The position numbers and the translations under genes were made by a program. 64,000 nt of DNA from Bacteroidales bacterium (GTDB taxonomy: Bacteria > Bacteroidota > Bacteroidia > Bacteroidales > Bacteroidaceae): the NCBI GenBank assembly GCA_004557035.1, contig SFFB01000004.1:1-64000 (forward strand). The letters run 5' to 3'. Of the stretch, positions 42,210-50,820 are shown in pieces. Under the pieces are notes generated by a model that saw only the letters and a list, made by a program, of their open reading frames with translations, made no database searches and was not told the DNA's origin. Every line of letters starts with the position of its first letter. Position 1 is the first letter of the stretch.

Positions 42210-42255
42210 AAACAAAGGCGGCCTTGCACCAAAGCGTGTGAGGCCGCCTTTGTTT
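42210..42255 (+). terminator. Terminator after manC
   Basis: AAACAAAGGCGGCCT (42210-42224) pairs with AGGCCGCCTTTGTTT (42241-42255), 15 bp perfect, with an inner TGCAC/GTGTG pairing. Confidence 0.88.
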
Positions 42256-42417
42256 CATTGAGATTTTGTCTCGTTTAAAAATGGCGGTCGTCTGTGACAA
42301 ATTTATGGGTAATGAGGGCAAACTTTTTTTGCAAGGCTGAAAAAACGGTCCAAAGACATGGCAGAATGGGCCGATTAGACAAAAAATGGCGCAAAACAAG
42401 GCGAAATGTTGACGGGA

Positions 42418-42468
42418 ATAAGGACAGAATTTTCTCTCATAAGGACAGTTTTGCGTGTCATAAGGCCC
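42418..42468 (+). repeat. Dispersed 21-nt-period repeat, copy 4
   Basis: ATAAGGACAG ends at 42427 and CATAAGGACAG ends at 42448, 21 nt apart. A degenerate unit, CATAAGGCCCG, ends 21 nt later. In reverse complement it aligns unit for unit with the copy at 278-332, including the GGCCCG end and the A/T-rich spacers. A T-rich hairpin follows 25 nt downstream. Confidence 0.78.
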
Positions 42469-42490
42469 GCAGACACGAATGAGACAAAAA

Positions 42491-42519
42491 AAGAGAGACC
42501 GACGGGGCCTCCTTTTTTT
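42491..42519 (+). terminator. Terminator-like sequence after the repeat
   Basis: GAGAGACC and GGGGCCTC can pair imperfectly, followed by seven T residues (42513-42519). Since manC already has a terminator, this may end a separate short transcript that contains the repeat. Confidence 0.5.
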
Positions 42520-42632
42520 GCTCTACCGAAAGATACGATGAAAACGCCATCTCCAAAAAGACACATCCACACCCCGACCGCCCAAAAGTCGGCCTTCGGT
42601 CCGTTTGTGCCGGCCGGTCGGGCAACCACACC

Positions 42633-42662
42633 TTGCCACGCGGTGTTTTTTTGCTACTTTTG
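42633..42662 (+). promoter_or_regulatory. Promoter of argB
   Basis: TTG at 42633-42635, a 19-nt spacer and TACTTTTG at 42655-42662, 62 nt before the argB start. Confidence 0.75.
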
Positions 42663-42724
42663 CATATTCATAGCGTCGTGCCACGGCCCATGAGCCAACG
42701 CCGACGGCTACACAAGCTTAAACC

Positions 42725-43552
42725 ATGACTCTTATGCACACTCCTGTTACCCAACGCCAACCGCTGACCGTAGTCAAAGTGGGCGGTAAAATCGTAGAAA
42801 ACGACGCAGCCCTCGCGGACTTGGTCAAGAAATTTGCCGCCCTGCCGGGACGTAAAGTGTTGGTACACGGCGGCGGACGCACAGCCACCGACATTGCAGC
42901 CCGTCTGGGCATTGAGACACAGATGGTGGCCGGCCGCCGCGTGACCGATGCCGAGATGCTCCGGGTGGTCACGATGGTCTATGCCGGACTGGTCAACAAA
43001 AACGTGGTGGCCCAACTGGAAGCTGCCGGAACAACGGCGCTGGGCCTGACGGGTGCCGACATGGACGTGGTGCGTGCTCACAAGCGCACGGGAACGGCCG
43101 TAGACTATGGCTTTGTAGGCGACGTCGACGCCGTCGACGGCCACCGGCTCTCAGGTCTCATCGAGACGGGCGTGGTGCCGGTGATGGCACCGCTCACCCA
43201 CGATGGTCACGGCACCATGCTCAACACCAATGCCGACACCATGGCATCTGAGGTGGCCAAAGCCTTGGCTGCCGTGGGCTATGACGTGAAACTGGTGTTT
43301 TGCTTTGAGTTTGCCGGAGTCTTGGCCGACCCTGCCGACGAGAGGAGCGTCATCCAGACCATCGACCACAAGAGTTTCGAGCAGTTGCGTGCTGACGGCA
43401 CGGTGTCGGGCGGTATGCTACCCAAACTCGAAAACTGTCTCGGTGCCATCGATGCCGGCGTGGCCGAGGTGGTCATTACCCGAGCCGACCTCATCGGGCT
43501 TCCGGGCGGCACAAGCATCCGAAAAAACGCCGATGAAATCGGCCAAAATTAA
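42725..43552 (+). CDS. argB: Acetylglutamate kinase
   Basis: ArgB phosphorylates N-acetyl-L-glutamate (or the N-succinyl analogue used by some Bacteroidota) in arginine synthesis. The 275-residue protein has VVKVGGKIVEN, VHGGGRTATDIAARLG, and GGMLPKLENCLGAID, the standard amino-acid-kinase motifs. An alternative ATG lies at 42734. The U32 peptidase gene starts 4 nt after its stop, so the two are probably one transcript. Its product pathway feeds arginine, the substrate of SpeA (25.8 kb). Confidence 0.93.
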   Translation: MTLMHTPVTQRQPLTVVKVGGKIVENDAALADLVKKFAALPGRKVLVHGGGRTATDIAARLGIETQMVAGRRVTDAEMLRVVTMVYAGLVNKNVVAQLEAAGTTALGLTGADMDVVRAHKRTGTAVDYGFVGDVDAVDGHRLSGLIETGVVPVMAPLTHDGHGTMLNTNADTMASEVAKALAAVGYDVKLVFCFEFAGVLADPADERSVIQTIDHKSFEQLRADGTVSGGMLPKLENCLGAIDAGVAEVVITRADLIGLPGGTSIRKNADEIGQN

Positions 43553-43556
43553 CCCA

Positions 43557-44804
43557 ATGGCATTCAAGATGACAACCCAACACGAAGTGATGGCACCGGC
43601 TGGCTCTCGCGAGTCACTTGCCGCCGCGCTCAAGGCCGGAGCCGACTCGGTCTATTTCGGCATTGAGGCCCTCAACATGCGTGCTCATTCGGCCAGCCGC
43701 TTCACCATAGACGACCTGCACGAGATTGCCGCCACCTGCCGCGAGCAGGGCGTGAAGTCTTATCTCACGGTCAACACCATCATATACGACGAAGACCTCG
43801 ACCTCATGCGCCGCATCTGCGACGCTGCTCTCGAGGCGGGCATATCGGCAGTGATAGCGGCCGACGTGGCTGTGTTGGCTTATTGCCGTACCATCGGCCT
43901 CGAAGTGCATCTTTCCACGCAGCTCAACATCTCCAACGTCGAAGCCCTGCGGTTTTATGCGGCTTTTGCCGACGTGGTGGTGCTGGCTCGCGAGCTCAAC
44001 ATGACTCAGGTGGCAGCCATTGCCAAGGCCATCGACGACGAGAATATTTGTGGTCCCGGCGGTGAGCGCATCCGCATCGAGATGTTTTGTCACGGAGCCT
44101 TGTGTATGGCTGTGAGCGGCAAATGCTATATGTCGCTCGACAATCTCGGTCGCTCGGCCAATCGCGGTGAATGCATGCAGGTGTGCCGCCGCAGCTACAC
44201 CGTGCGCGACCGTGAGACGGGCGTCGAACTGGATGTGGACAACAAATACATCATGAGCCCCAAAGACCTCAAAACCATCGGTTTCATCGACAAAATGATG
44301 CAGGCCGGCGTGAGTGTGTTCAAGATTGAAGGCCGTGCACGCTCAGCCGAATATGTCTACACGGTGGTGAAGTGCTACAAAGAAGCCATTGAAGCCGTCA
44401 AGGCCGGCACCTTCTCTCCAGACAAAGTCAAGGCTTGGGACGAGCGTCTGGCCTCGGTGTTCAATCGCGGCTTTTGGGACGGCTACTACCTGGGGCAACG
44501 CTTGGGCGAATGGAGCGCCACCTACGGCTCTTCGGCCACCGAGCGCAAAGTCTACATCGGTAAGGGCGTGAAATATTTCTCGCGCCTCGGCGTGGGCGAG
44601 TTTTATCTCGAAGCCGGCGACATCTGCAAAGGCGACCGCTTGGTCATCATCGGGCCCACAACGGGCGTGATTTATGTGACGGCCGACGAAATCCATCTCG
44701 ACGACGGACCCGTTGAAATCGGCAAAAAAGGTCAGGCTGTGGCCATTGCCGTACCCGAAAAGATACGGCCGTCAGACCGCATCTATAAACTGGTGAAAGC
44801 CTGA
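43557..44804 (+). CDS. U32 family peptidase (TrhP/YegQ-like)
   Basis: The 415-residue protein matches the U32 family; E. coli homologues TrhP/YegQ act in tRNA uridine-34 hydroxylation and not in proteolysis. Typical segments are EVMAPAGSRESLAAALKAGADSVYFG at the start (seen as MAPAGSRESL and GADSVYFGIEALNMRA), a STQLNISN barrel segment, FCHGALCMAVSGKCYMS and ANRGECMQVCRRSY with the conserved cysteines, and KIEGRARS. I chose ATG 43557, 4 nt after argB; an ATG at 43569 is also possible. A frame extension to 43305 would overlap argB. Confidence 0.93.
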   Translation: MAFKMTTQHEVMAPAGSRESLAAALKAGADSVYFGIEALNMRAHSASRFTIDDLHEIAATCREQGVKSYLTVNTIIYDEDLDLMRRICDAALEAGISAVIAADVAVLAYCRTIGLEVHLSTQLNISNVEALRFYAAFADVVVLARELNMTQVAAIAKAIDDENICGPGGERIRIEMFCHGALCMAVSGKCYMSLDNLGRSANRGECMQVCRRSYTVRDRETGVELDVDNKYIMSPKDLKTIGFIDKMMQAGVSVFKIEGRARSAEYVYTVVKCYKEAIEAVKAGTFSPDKVKAWDERLASVFNRGFWDGYYLGQRLGEWSATYGSSATERKVYIGKGVKYFSRLGVGEFYLEAGDICKGDRLVIIGPTTGVIYVTADEIHLDDGPVEIGKKGQAVAIAVPEKIRPSDRIYKLVKA

Positions 44805-44927
44805 CGCCGCCACCGAGCCCAACATTCCCATTCCATCGACAATATCAACCTTTGAGCAAGGCAGAGGCATGGCCGACATATTTATTTGATTGGCCCATAC
44901 CGCGCCACAGCCAAAAGCAACATACGT

Positions 44928-45551
44928 ATGAACCTTCTATTCGACTTCGGCGGTGTCTTGGTCGACCTCGACAAGCAACGCTGCATCAAGGCCTTTGAGC
45001 AAATCGGCTTCGACGTGAGACCCTACATCGGCACCTTTGCCCAAGCCGGCATCCTCTCGGCACTCGAGCGTGGCGAAGTGACGCTTGATGAATTTTGCGA
45101 CCGTCTGAGGGCCGACTCCGGCCTGCACCACATCACCAACGACCAAATCATACAGGCTTGGGAGAGTTACTTAGTGAGCGTGCCGGCCGACCGCCTCGAC
45201 ATGCTACTGCGCATTGGCCGCCACTACCCTACCTACGTGTTGAGCAATACCAACATCGTGCACTGGAACATGGCCCGCAACGGCCTTTTCCAATATCAAG
45301 GCCACGACCTGCCCGACTTCTTCCGCCGCGCTTTCCTCTCATACGAGCTGGGCGTTGAGAAGCCCTCGGCGGCCATCTATAAGGCTGTGGTGGAAGGCAT
45401 CGGTTGTCGGCCCGAAGAGATACTTTTCTTTGATGACTGCGAGGAAAATTGCGAAGCTGCCCGTGCCTGTGGTCTGCAAGCCCGACTGGCTCCCGCCGGT
45501 GGCGAATGGCTCAAATATTTCACCGCCGACGGCATTTATATCCCCGCATGA
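44928..45551 (+). CDS. HAD-superfamily hydrolase (subfamily IA)
   Basis: The 207-residue haloacid-dehalogenase-like phosphatase has motif I LLFDFGGVLVDLD (nucleophile and acid-base Asp), motif II YVLSNTN, the Lys in GVEKPSAAIYKAV and motif IV FFDDCEENCEAA. The FGG form of motif I occurs in a group close to epoxide-hydrolase-like and alpha-D-glucose-1-phosphatase proteins. The stop overlaps the ribF start as ATGA. This coupling raises the possibility that it acts as an FMN or 5-amino-6-(5-phosphoribitylamino)uracil phosphatase in the riboflavin route, but that is inference from position only. I chose ATG 44928. Confidence 0.88.
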   Translation: MNLLFDFGGVLVDLDKQRCIKAFEQIGFDVRPYIGTFAQAGILSALERGEVTLDEFCDRLRADSGLHHITNDQIIQAWESYLVSVPADRLDMLLRIGRHYPTYVLSNTNIVHWNMARNGLFQYQGHDLPDFFRRAFLSYELGVEKPSAAIYKAVVEGIGCRPEEILFFDDCEENCEAARACGLQARLAPAGGEWLKYFTADGIYIPA

Positions 45552-46522
45552 ACTTCACCAGGCTTGACTTCACAACCTGCAGCGACCGCCCCATGGCTGC
45601 GACCATCGGCTTTTTCGACGGTCTGCACCTCGGACACCGCCATCTCATCGACCAACTCAAAACAGTGGCCGACGAACGGGGATTGTGCACTATGGCCGTG
45701 ACCTTCGGCCGGCATCCCCGGAAGGTCTTGAAGTCGGACTATCGGCCCCAACTGCTCACCGACACCGCCGAAAAGACCACCCTGCTCCGACAGTCGGGCC
45801 TTGACGCCTGCACGCTCTTGGATTTCACGACACAAATGGCCGCCATGACAGCACGCGAGTTTATGACCGAGATTTTGATGGGGCAGCTGGGCGTCAAGGT
45901 GTTGCTCATGGGCTACGACCACCACTTTGGCTGCGACCGTGGCTTAGGCTTTGACGACTACCAAACCATTGGCCGCTCATATGGCATGGAAGTGATACAG
46001 GCCACGCCGCTCATCGTGGACGGTCAAGCCGTGAGTTCGTCGCGCATCAGGCGACTTGTAGCCGAGGGCAGCATTCAAGCGGCAGCCCGACTATTGGGAC
46101 GTTATTACGCCATTAGCGGCACAGTGACCGAAGGGCACAAAGTGGGGCGGCAATTAGGTTTCCCCACGGCTAACATACAGCCCGCCGATGCCGAACGGCT
46201 CATACCCTCAAGCGGTGTCTATGCCGTCTGGGCCGAGGCCGGTGGTCGCTACCACGAGGCAATGCTCAACATCGGCCATCGCCCCACCCTGCACAACGGC
46301 AACGACCTTTCCATCGAAGCCCACTTGTTTGACTTCGCCGACAACCTCTACGGACAACACCTCACCCTACACCTCGTCGACCGCCTCCGCGACGAACGGC
46401 AGTTTGACAGCCTCGACAGTCTCGCCCAACAAATCGGTCGCGACGCCGAACAAACCCTCAACCTTCTGAAACAATGCTCAAACCCTTCATCATATTTCTC
46501 GGATTTATCGTCTACCAGATAG
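45548..46522 (+). CDS. ribF: Bifunctional riboflavin kinase/FAD synthetase
   Basis: RibF converts riboflavin to FMN and then FAD. The 324-residue protein has the N-terminal adenylyltransferase domain (AATIGFFDGLHLGHRHLI, a HxGH-like nucleotide motif; SSSRIRRLVAEG) and the C-terminal kinase domain (GHKVGRQLGFPTANI, GVYAVWAE, IGHRPT). I chose ATG 45548, which overlaps the HAD gene stop; an in-frame extension to 45449 would lie inside that gene. The next gene starts 49 nt before its stop. Confidence 0.95.
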   Translation: MNFTRLDFTTCSDRPMAATIGFFDGLHLGHRHLIDQLKTVADERGLCTMAVTFGRHPRKVLKSDYRPQLLTDTAEKTTLLRQSGLDACTLLDFTTQMAAMTAREFMTEILMGQLGVKVLLMGYDHHFGCDRGLGFDDYQTIGRSYGMEVIQATPLIVDGQAVSSSRIRRLVAEGSIQAAARLLGRYYAISGTVTEGHKVGRQLGFPTANIQPADAERLIPSSGVYAVWAEAGGRYHEAMLNIGHRPTLHNGNDLSIEAHLFDFADNLYGQHLTLHLVDRLRDERQFDSLDSLAQQIGRDAEQTLNLLKQCSNPSSYFSDLSSTR

Positions 46523-47259
46523 TGGCCTCGGCCATTGCTTTGGTGTGGGGCAAAATCACTTCGGCCGACCCCGACAAAGTGGTCGACCCCACCGCCCACC
46601 AGTTTGCCGTGGGCATGGCCATAGCGGCAGTGCTTTATGCCGCCGTGCTGTGGGCGGCCAAAGGCATTCGACGCCGGCCATTCAACACGGCACAAAAACT
46701 GTCGGCCGGCACCTGGGTAAGCGCCATGGTGGGGTTTATGCTCTTTGCTTTCGGCCTGTCGACAGCTTTATCGTCGTTGGGCCTCTCCGACGGCGGCACC
46801 GGCGAGTTGTTCGGCGAGATGAAGACAGACGCCATCGGCTTGTTGATGCTCGTAGTCGTCGGACCACTGCTTGAGGAACTGGTTTTCCGTGAAGGCATTC
46901 AGCGCTCCCTCTCCAAGCGTTTCATGCCCGTGATGGCTGCCTTAATCAGCGCTACCACATTCGGGCTCATCCATTTCAACCCCCTGCAAACGGTGTCGGC
47001 CATGATGCTGGGCTTTGTGCTCGGTCTGCTCTATATGCGTGCCGGCGACATCCGCCTGTGCCTCACCTGCCACATCGTCAACAACGACCTCGGCGTGCTC
47101 CTGCTCTGTTTCCCAACCATTGAAGCCGACCTAAACCAGACGGGAGCCTTAGGCACCAGCCTCATCGGCCTCACACTGATGGCCACAGGCGGCCTCATCC
47201 TTTGGAAAGGCGCATCAATCAATCGCAAACTATTACTCCAACCACCTCACTCACTATGA
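46474..47259 (+). CDS. CPBP family intramembrane metalloprotease
   Basis: The 261-residue membrane protein is a CPBP (Abi, CAAX-like) glutamic metalloprotease. It shows motif 1 EELVFREG, motif 2 FGLIHF and motif 3 HIVNN, in hydrophobic helices (IFLGFIVYQIVASAIALV, VGFMLFAFGLSTAL, IGLLMLVVVGPLLEELVF, TVSAMMLGFVLGLLY, LIGLTLMATGGLIL). The substrate is unknown; family roles range from prenyl-protein-like processing to bacteriocin self-immunity. It overlaps ribF by 49 nt and dusB by 4 nt, so it is translated within a tight operon. Confidence 0.9.
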   Translation: MLKPFIIFLGFIVYQIVASAIALVWGKITSADPDKVVDPTAHQFAVGMAIAAVLYAAVLWAAKGIRRRPFNTAQKLSAGTWVSAMVGFMLFAFGLSTALSSLGLSDGGTGELFGEMKTDAIGLLMLVVVGPLLEELVFREGIQRSLSKRFMPVMAALISATTFGLIHFNPLQTVSAMMLGFVLGLLYMRAGDIRLCLTCHIVNNDLGVLLLCFPTIEADLNQTGALGTSLIGLTLMATGGLILWKGASINRKLLLQPPHSL

Positions 47260-48290
47260 TAATAGGCCATATCAATCTTGGGCCCCGCCCCGTCTTACTG
47301 GCACCAATGGAAGACGTGACCGACATCGGGTTTCGTCTGCTCTGCCGGCGTCTGGGCGCATCAATGGTCTACTCGGAATTTGTGGCGGCCGACGCCCTTG
47401 TACGCATGGTGAGTCGCAGTCTCGACAAACTCACCGTTTGTGACGAAGAGCGCCCCGTGGTCATACAAATCTACGGCAAAGACCCCGTTGCCGTCCGCGA
47501 CGCCGCCCAGATTGTCGAAGAGCGCGCCCATCCCGACATCATCGACCTTAATTTCGGTTGTCCTGTGAAGCGCGTGGCCGGCAAAGGAGCCGGTGCGGGC
47601 ATGTTGCAAAACGTGCCGCTCATGCTGGAGATTACCCGTGCCGTGGTCGACGCAGTGAAACTGCCCGTCACGGTCAAAACCCGTTTGGGTTGGGACGCTT
47701 CGCAAAAAATCATCGTGCCGCTGGCCGAACAGCTCCAAGACTGCGGCATCAGCGCACTCACCATTCACGGCCGCACAAGAGCACAGATGTATACCGGCCA
47801 AGCCGACTGGAGCCTCATCGGCGAGGTGAAGCGCAATCCGCACATACACATCCCCATCATCGGCAACGGCGACATCACGTCGGCCGAGGGGGCCGTCAAG
47901 GCATTCGACGACTACGGCGTCGATGCCATAATGGTGGGACGTGCCACCTTTGGCCGCCCATGGATTTTCAAAGAGATACACGACGCGCTCCATAGCGACG
48001 ACCACGCCGTGGACCAAGCCATTGAGAGCGAATATGCTCCCATGACGGCCGACTGGAAACTTGATGTGCTCAAAGAGCAGGTCAGACAGAGTGTGGCACG
48101 CATCGACGAATACCGCGGCATATTGCACATACGCCGCCACTTGGCCGCCACGCCGCTCTTCAAGGGCCTGCCCGATTTCCGTCAGACCCGCATTGCCATG
48201 CTACGCGCCGAAACGGTGGAGAGTCTCTTTGAAATTATGGAGTCTACCCGTCCGCTCATCCGCGCCGCCGAAACGGCTCAACGCGCATAG
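47256..48290 (+). CDS. dusB: tRNA-dihydrouridine synthase
   Basis: Dus enzymes reduce uridines in the tRNA D-loop with FMN and NADPH. The 344-residue protein has LLAPMEDVTDIGFR, YSEFVAADAL, the catalytic cysteine in NFGCPVKRVAGKGAGAGML, and IHGRTRAQMY, GNGDITS and VGRATFGRPW of the FMN-binding TIM barrel. I chose ATG 47256, overlapping the previous stop as ATGA; an extension to 47202 lies within the CPBP gene. FMN is supplied by RibF, encoded two genes upstream. Confidence 0.94.
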   Translation: MIIGHINLGPRPVLLAPMEDVTDIGFRLLCRRLGASMVYSEFVAADALVRMVSRSLDKLTVCDEERPVVIQIYGKDPVAVRDAAQIVEERAHPDIIDLNFGCPVKRVAGKGAGAGMLQNVPLMLEITRAVVDAVKLPVTVKTRLGWDASQKIIVPLAEQLQDCGISALTIHGRTRAQMYTGQADWSLIGEVKRNPHIHIPIIGNGDITSAEGAVKAFDDYGVDAIMVGRATFGRPWIFKEIHDALHSDDHAVDQAIESEYAPMTADWKLDVLKEQVRQSVARIDEYRGILHIRRHLAATPLFKGLPDFRQTRIAMLRAETVESLFEIMESTRPLIRAAETAQRA

Positions 48291-48354
48291 TCCAACAATC
48301 CGTTATATTTAACCGCCGGACCGACACAAGGCCGGCCGACACAGACAAGACAAG

Positions 48355-49698
48355 ATGTTACGCTCACGCCTCCAACGCACCGACCAGCGCACTTCGAAGA
48401 TGTTGGTCAACATCCTGGCCTCCTTCCTCATCAAAGGGTGGTCGGTTGTGGTGCAATTGTTGCTGGTGCCGCTGACCTTGGCCTGCCTCAACCCCTATGA
48501 ATACGGCATCTGGATGACGCTAAGCACGGTACTCATCTGGATAGACTCGTTTGATGTGGGCCTGGGCAACGGTCTGCGCAACAAGTTGGCCGAGTTTGTG
48601 GCCCGCGACGAATGGGACAAGGCCCGGCAGGCGGTGAGCACAACCTTCTTCACGCTGGTGCTCATCATGGTGCCGGCCATTTTCATCCTGCTTGCAGCCG
48701 AACACTACGCCGACCTCTACGGCCTGCTCGGCGTGTCGCCCGAACTGTCGCCCCACTTGCCGCTCATCGTGCAACTCTCCACGGGATTGGTCTGCCTGAC
48801 CTTCGTGTTCAAGTTTGTGGGCAATGTCTTTTTGGGGCTGCAACTGCCGGCAGTGAACAACGCCCTCATTGTGGGCGGCCAGACCCTCTCGCTCATCGCC
48901 ATCGCCATCGCCCGTCTGTGTAGCGACGAGGTGAGTTTCCTGCTCATCGCCGTGCTTTTCACCGCCGCACCGCTCGTGGTCTATCTCTTGGTCTATCCCG
49001 TCACGTTCCTTAAACTCTATCCGCGCCTGTTGCCGTCGGTGAAGTGTTACAGCCGGACCATGCTGGGCGGCATCTTCAGCCTCGGCTTCAAGTTTTTCTT
49101 TCTTCAGACTGCCGGCATCGTGCTTTTCGCCTCAAGCAATCTGTTCATCTCCCGCATACTGGGCCCCGAGCACGTATCGCCCTATCAGATAGCCTACCGT
49201 TACTTCTACTTGTCGATGGGGCTTTTCACCATTGTCATAGCTCCGATGTGGTCGGCCATAACCGACGCCTACGCCAAAGGCGAGCTGGTGTGGATTGGCA
49301 GTTGCTTGCGGAAAGGGCTCTATGCTTGGGCGGCCACCACATTGGTAATTGTCGTTATGGCAGCCGTGGCCGATTGGGTTTACCCTATCTGGACTTTGGG
49401 CAAAGTAGACATCTCGCCGTCCATGACCGTGCTGATGGCGGTGTATATGAGCCTCATAATGTTTAGCCTGCTCTACGCTCACATCCTCTACGGCATAGGC
49501 TGCATCTTGCTGCAAACTCTCGTCACCGTGGTCGAAGCCGTCGTTTTTGTGCCGTTGGCCATCGGCGGCCTAAAAGGGATGGGGCCTGAAGGCATAGTCG
49601 CGGCTCTGATCATCGTCAATCTGATTTGTGCCGTGACCAATTATCTGCAAGTCAACAAACTGCTCAAAGGCCGTGCCAAAGGCATCTGGACAAAATAA
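48355..49698 (+). CDS. Polysaccharide flippase (Wzx/MATE-like)
   Basis: The 447-residue protein has about twelve hydrophobic helices and the oligosaccharide-flippase N-terminal pattern MLVNILASFLIKGWSVVVQLLL (seen as LASFLIKGWSVVVQLLLVP) with LNPYEYGIWMTLST, and FDVGLGNGLRNKLAE, which is typical of Wzx/RfbX-type transporters. It should move undecaprenyl-linked repeat units across the inner membrane. It starts the surface-polysaccharide locus, 64 nt after dusB; the locus may therefore be partly read from the upstream operon. Confidence 0.9.
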   Translation: MLRSRLQRTDQRTSKMLVNILASFLIKGWSVVVQLLLVPLTLACLNPYEYGIWMTLSTVLIWIDSFDVGLGNGLRNKLAEFVARDEWDKARQAVSTTFFTLVLIMVPAIFILLAAEHYADLYGLLGVSPELSPHLPLIVQLSTGLVCLTFVFKFVGNVFLGLQLPAVNNALIVGGQTLSLIAIAIARLCSDEVSFLLIAVLFTAAPLVVYLLVYPVTFLKLYPRLLPSVKCYSRTMLGGIFSLGFKFFFLQTAGIVLFASSNLFISRILGPEHVSPYQIAYRYFYLSMGLFTIVIAPMWSAITDAYAKGELVWIGSCLRKGLYAWAATTLVIVVMAAVADWVYPIWTLGKVDISPSMTVLMAVYMSLIMFSLLYAHILYGIGCILLQTLVTVVEAVVFVPLAIGGLKGMGPEGIVAALIIVNLICAVTNYLQVNKLLKGRAKGIWTK

Positions 49699-49736
49699 GT
49701 GCCGGCCTTGAACGTTTATATAGTAAACAAATCTCT

Positions 49737-50789
49737 ATGGAAGTAAACCAAAACCCACAAGCCGAGTCGGTGATGAAGCGAGAAGTGCGCCTCGACCTTG
49801 TCTACCGGAGTCTGCGCGCGCGGAAACGCCATTATATCCTGCCGATGCTTATTGTGCTGGTGTTGTCGGCCGTCTACATTTACAGCCAACCGCGCTACTA
49901 CGAGGTGAAAATCATCTTGGCGCCGGAGACGAGCGGTAACGATAAGATGTCGAAATTCTCAGGCATGGCCTCAATGGTGGGCATCGACCTGTCGAGTATG
50001 ATGAACTCTGAAGACGCTATCATCCCGCTGTTTTACCCCGACCTGATTGAAAGCAAAGACTTCATCGTGCCATTTTTTGATATGCAGGTGACCACGGCCG
50101 ACGGGAAGTGGCACGGTGCCTTGGCCGACTATCTCACCACCCAGGCACCCCAGCCGTGGTGGAGCTCGGGCAAGGGCAAACCCATAGCGGCCAAAAAGAA
50201 CGGCCGCTATGACATCGACCCCTTCAGACTGACCAAAGAACAAGACGCTATGGCACGAAGCATCGCCAAAAGCATCAGTTGCGACGTGGACAAGAAGACG
50301 CAAGTCATCACCATAAAGACCCAAGCCCTCGACCCGCTGGTGGCCACCACCCTGGCCGACTCGGTGAAAAACGCCCTGCAGCGCCACATGACCGACTACC
50401 GCACCAAAAAGGCGCGCCAGGAACTGGCCCATCTGGTCAAGGTGAGAGACTTGGCCGAACAAGACTACCTCAAGAAGCAGAAGGTATACAGCGCCTTTGC
50501 CGACACACACTGGGAACTTGACCTGGCGAGTATGAAAACCCTTCAGAGCCAGATGGAAGAAGACATGCAGAGCGCCTACGCCATCTATACCCAACTGCAG
50601 AGCCAGTGTGTGGCCGCAGAGAGCAAGGTCCTGGAGCGCACACCCGTATTCACCACCGTGCAGACTGCTTCCGTACCCGTCAAGCCGGCCGGCCCGAAAC
50701 GCTTGTTTTTCATCCTCACACTGATGACGGTGTGTTTTGCTGTCACCTCCGTGGTCTTGTTGGTCAAAGACAAGAGCCTCAAATGGTAA
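49737..50789 (+). CDS. Chain-length determinant (Wzz-like) protein
   Basis: The 350-residue protein has two membrane helices (HYILPMLIVLVLSAVYIYS near residue 35 and LFFILTLMTVCFAVTSVVLL near the C terminus) around a periplasmic, coiled-coil-rich domain, the layout of Wzz copolymerases that set O-antigen or capsule chain length. The PVKPAGPKR segment before the second helix is the Wzz proline-rich signature. No cytoplasmic tyrosine-kinase domain is attached. I chose ATG 49737 (MEVNQNPQAESV), 38 nt after the flippase stop. Confidence 0.88.
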   Translation: MEVNQNPQAESVMKREVRLDLVYRSLRARKRHYILPMLIVLVLSAVYIYSQPRYYEVKIILAPETSGNDKMSKFSGMASMVGIDLSSMMNSEDAIIPLFYPDLIESKDFIVPFFDMQVTTADGKWHGALADYLTTQAPQPWWSSGKGKPIAAKKNGRYDIDPFRLTKEQDAMARSIAKSISCDVDKKTQVITIKTQALDPLVATTLADSVKNALQRHMTDYRTKKARQELAHLVKVRDLAEQDYLKKQKVYSAFADTHWELDLASMKTLQSQMEEDMQSAYAIYTQLQSQCVAAESKVLERTPVFTTVQTASVPVKPAGPKRLFFILTLMTVCFAVTSVVLLVKDKSLKW

Positions 50790-50820
50790 GTCCTAACCCC
50801 CACTCACCCTCATCGCGCCT

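Larger units (their letters stand above)
42196..42724. other. Gene-free region between manC and argB
   Basis: I find no credible gene; overlapping short frames here are of random composition. The stretch contains the manC terminator (42210-42255), a copy of the 21-nt repeat (42418-42468), a second T-rich hairpin (42491-42519) and the argB promoter (42633-42662). Confidence 0.65.

Noticed and set aside
42294..42693. Two overlapping short plus-strand frames between manC and argB
   Set aside because: They run through terminators and the dispersed repeat. The HKDSF-like repeat peptide is mentioned as an alternative reading of the repeat but is too weak to call as a gene.
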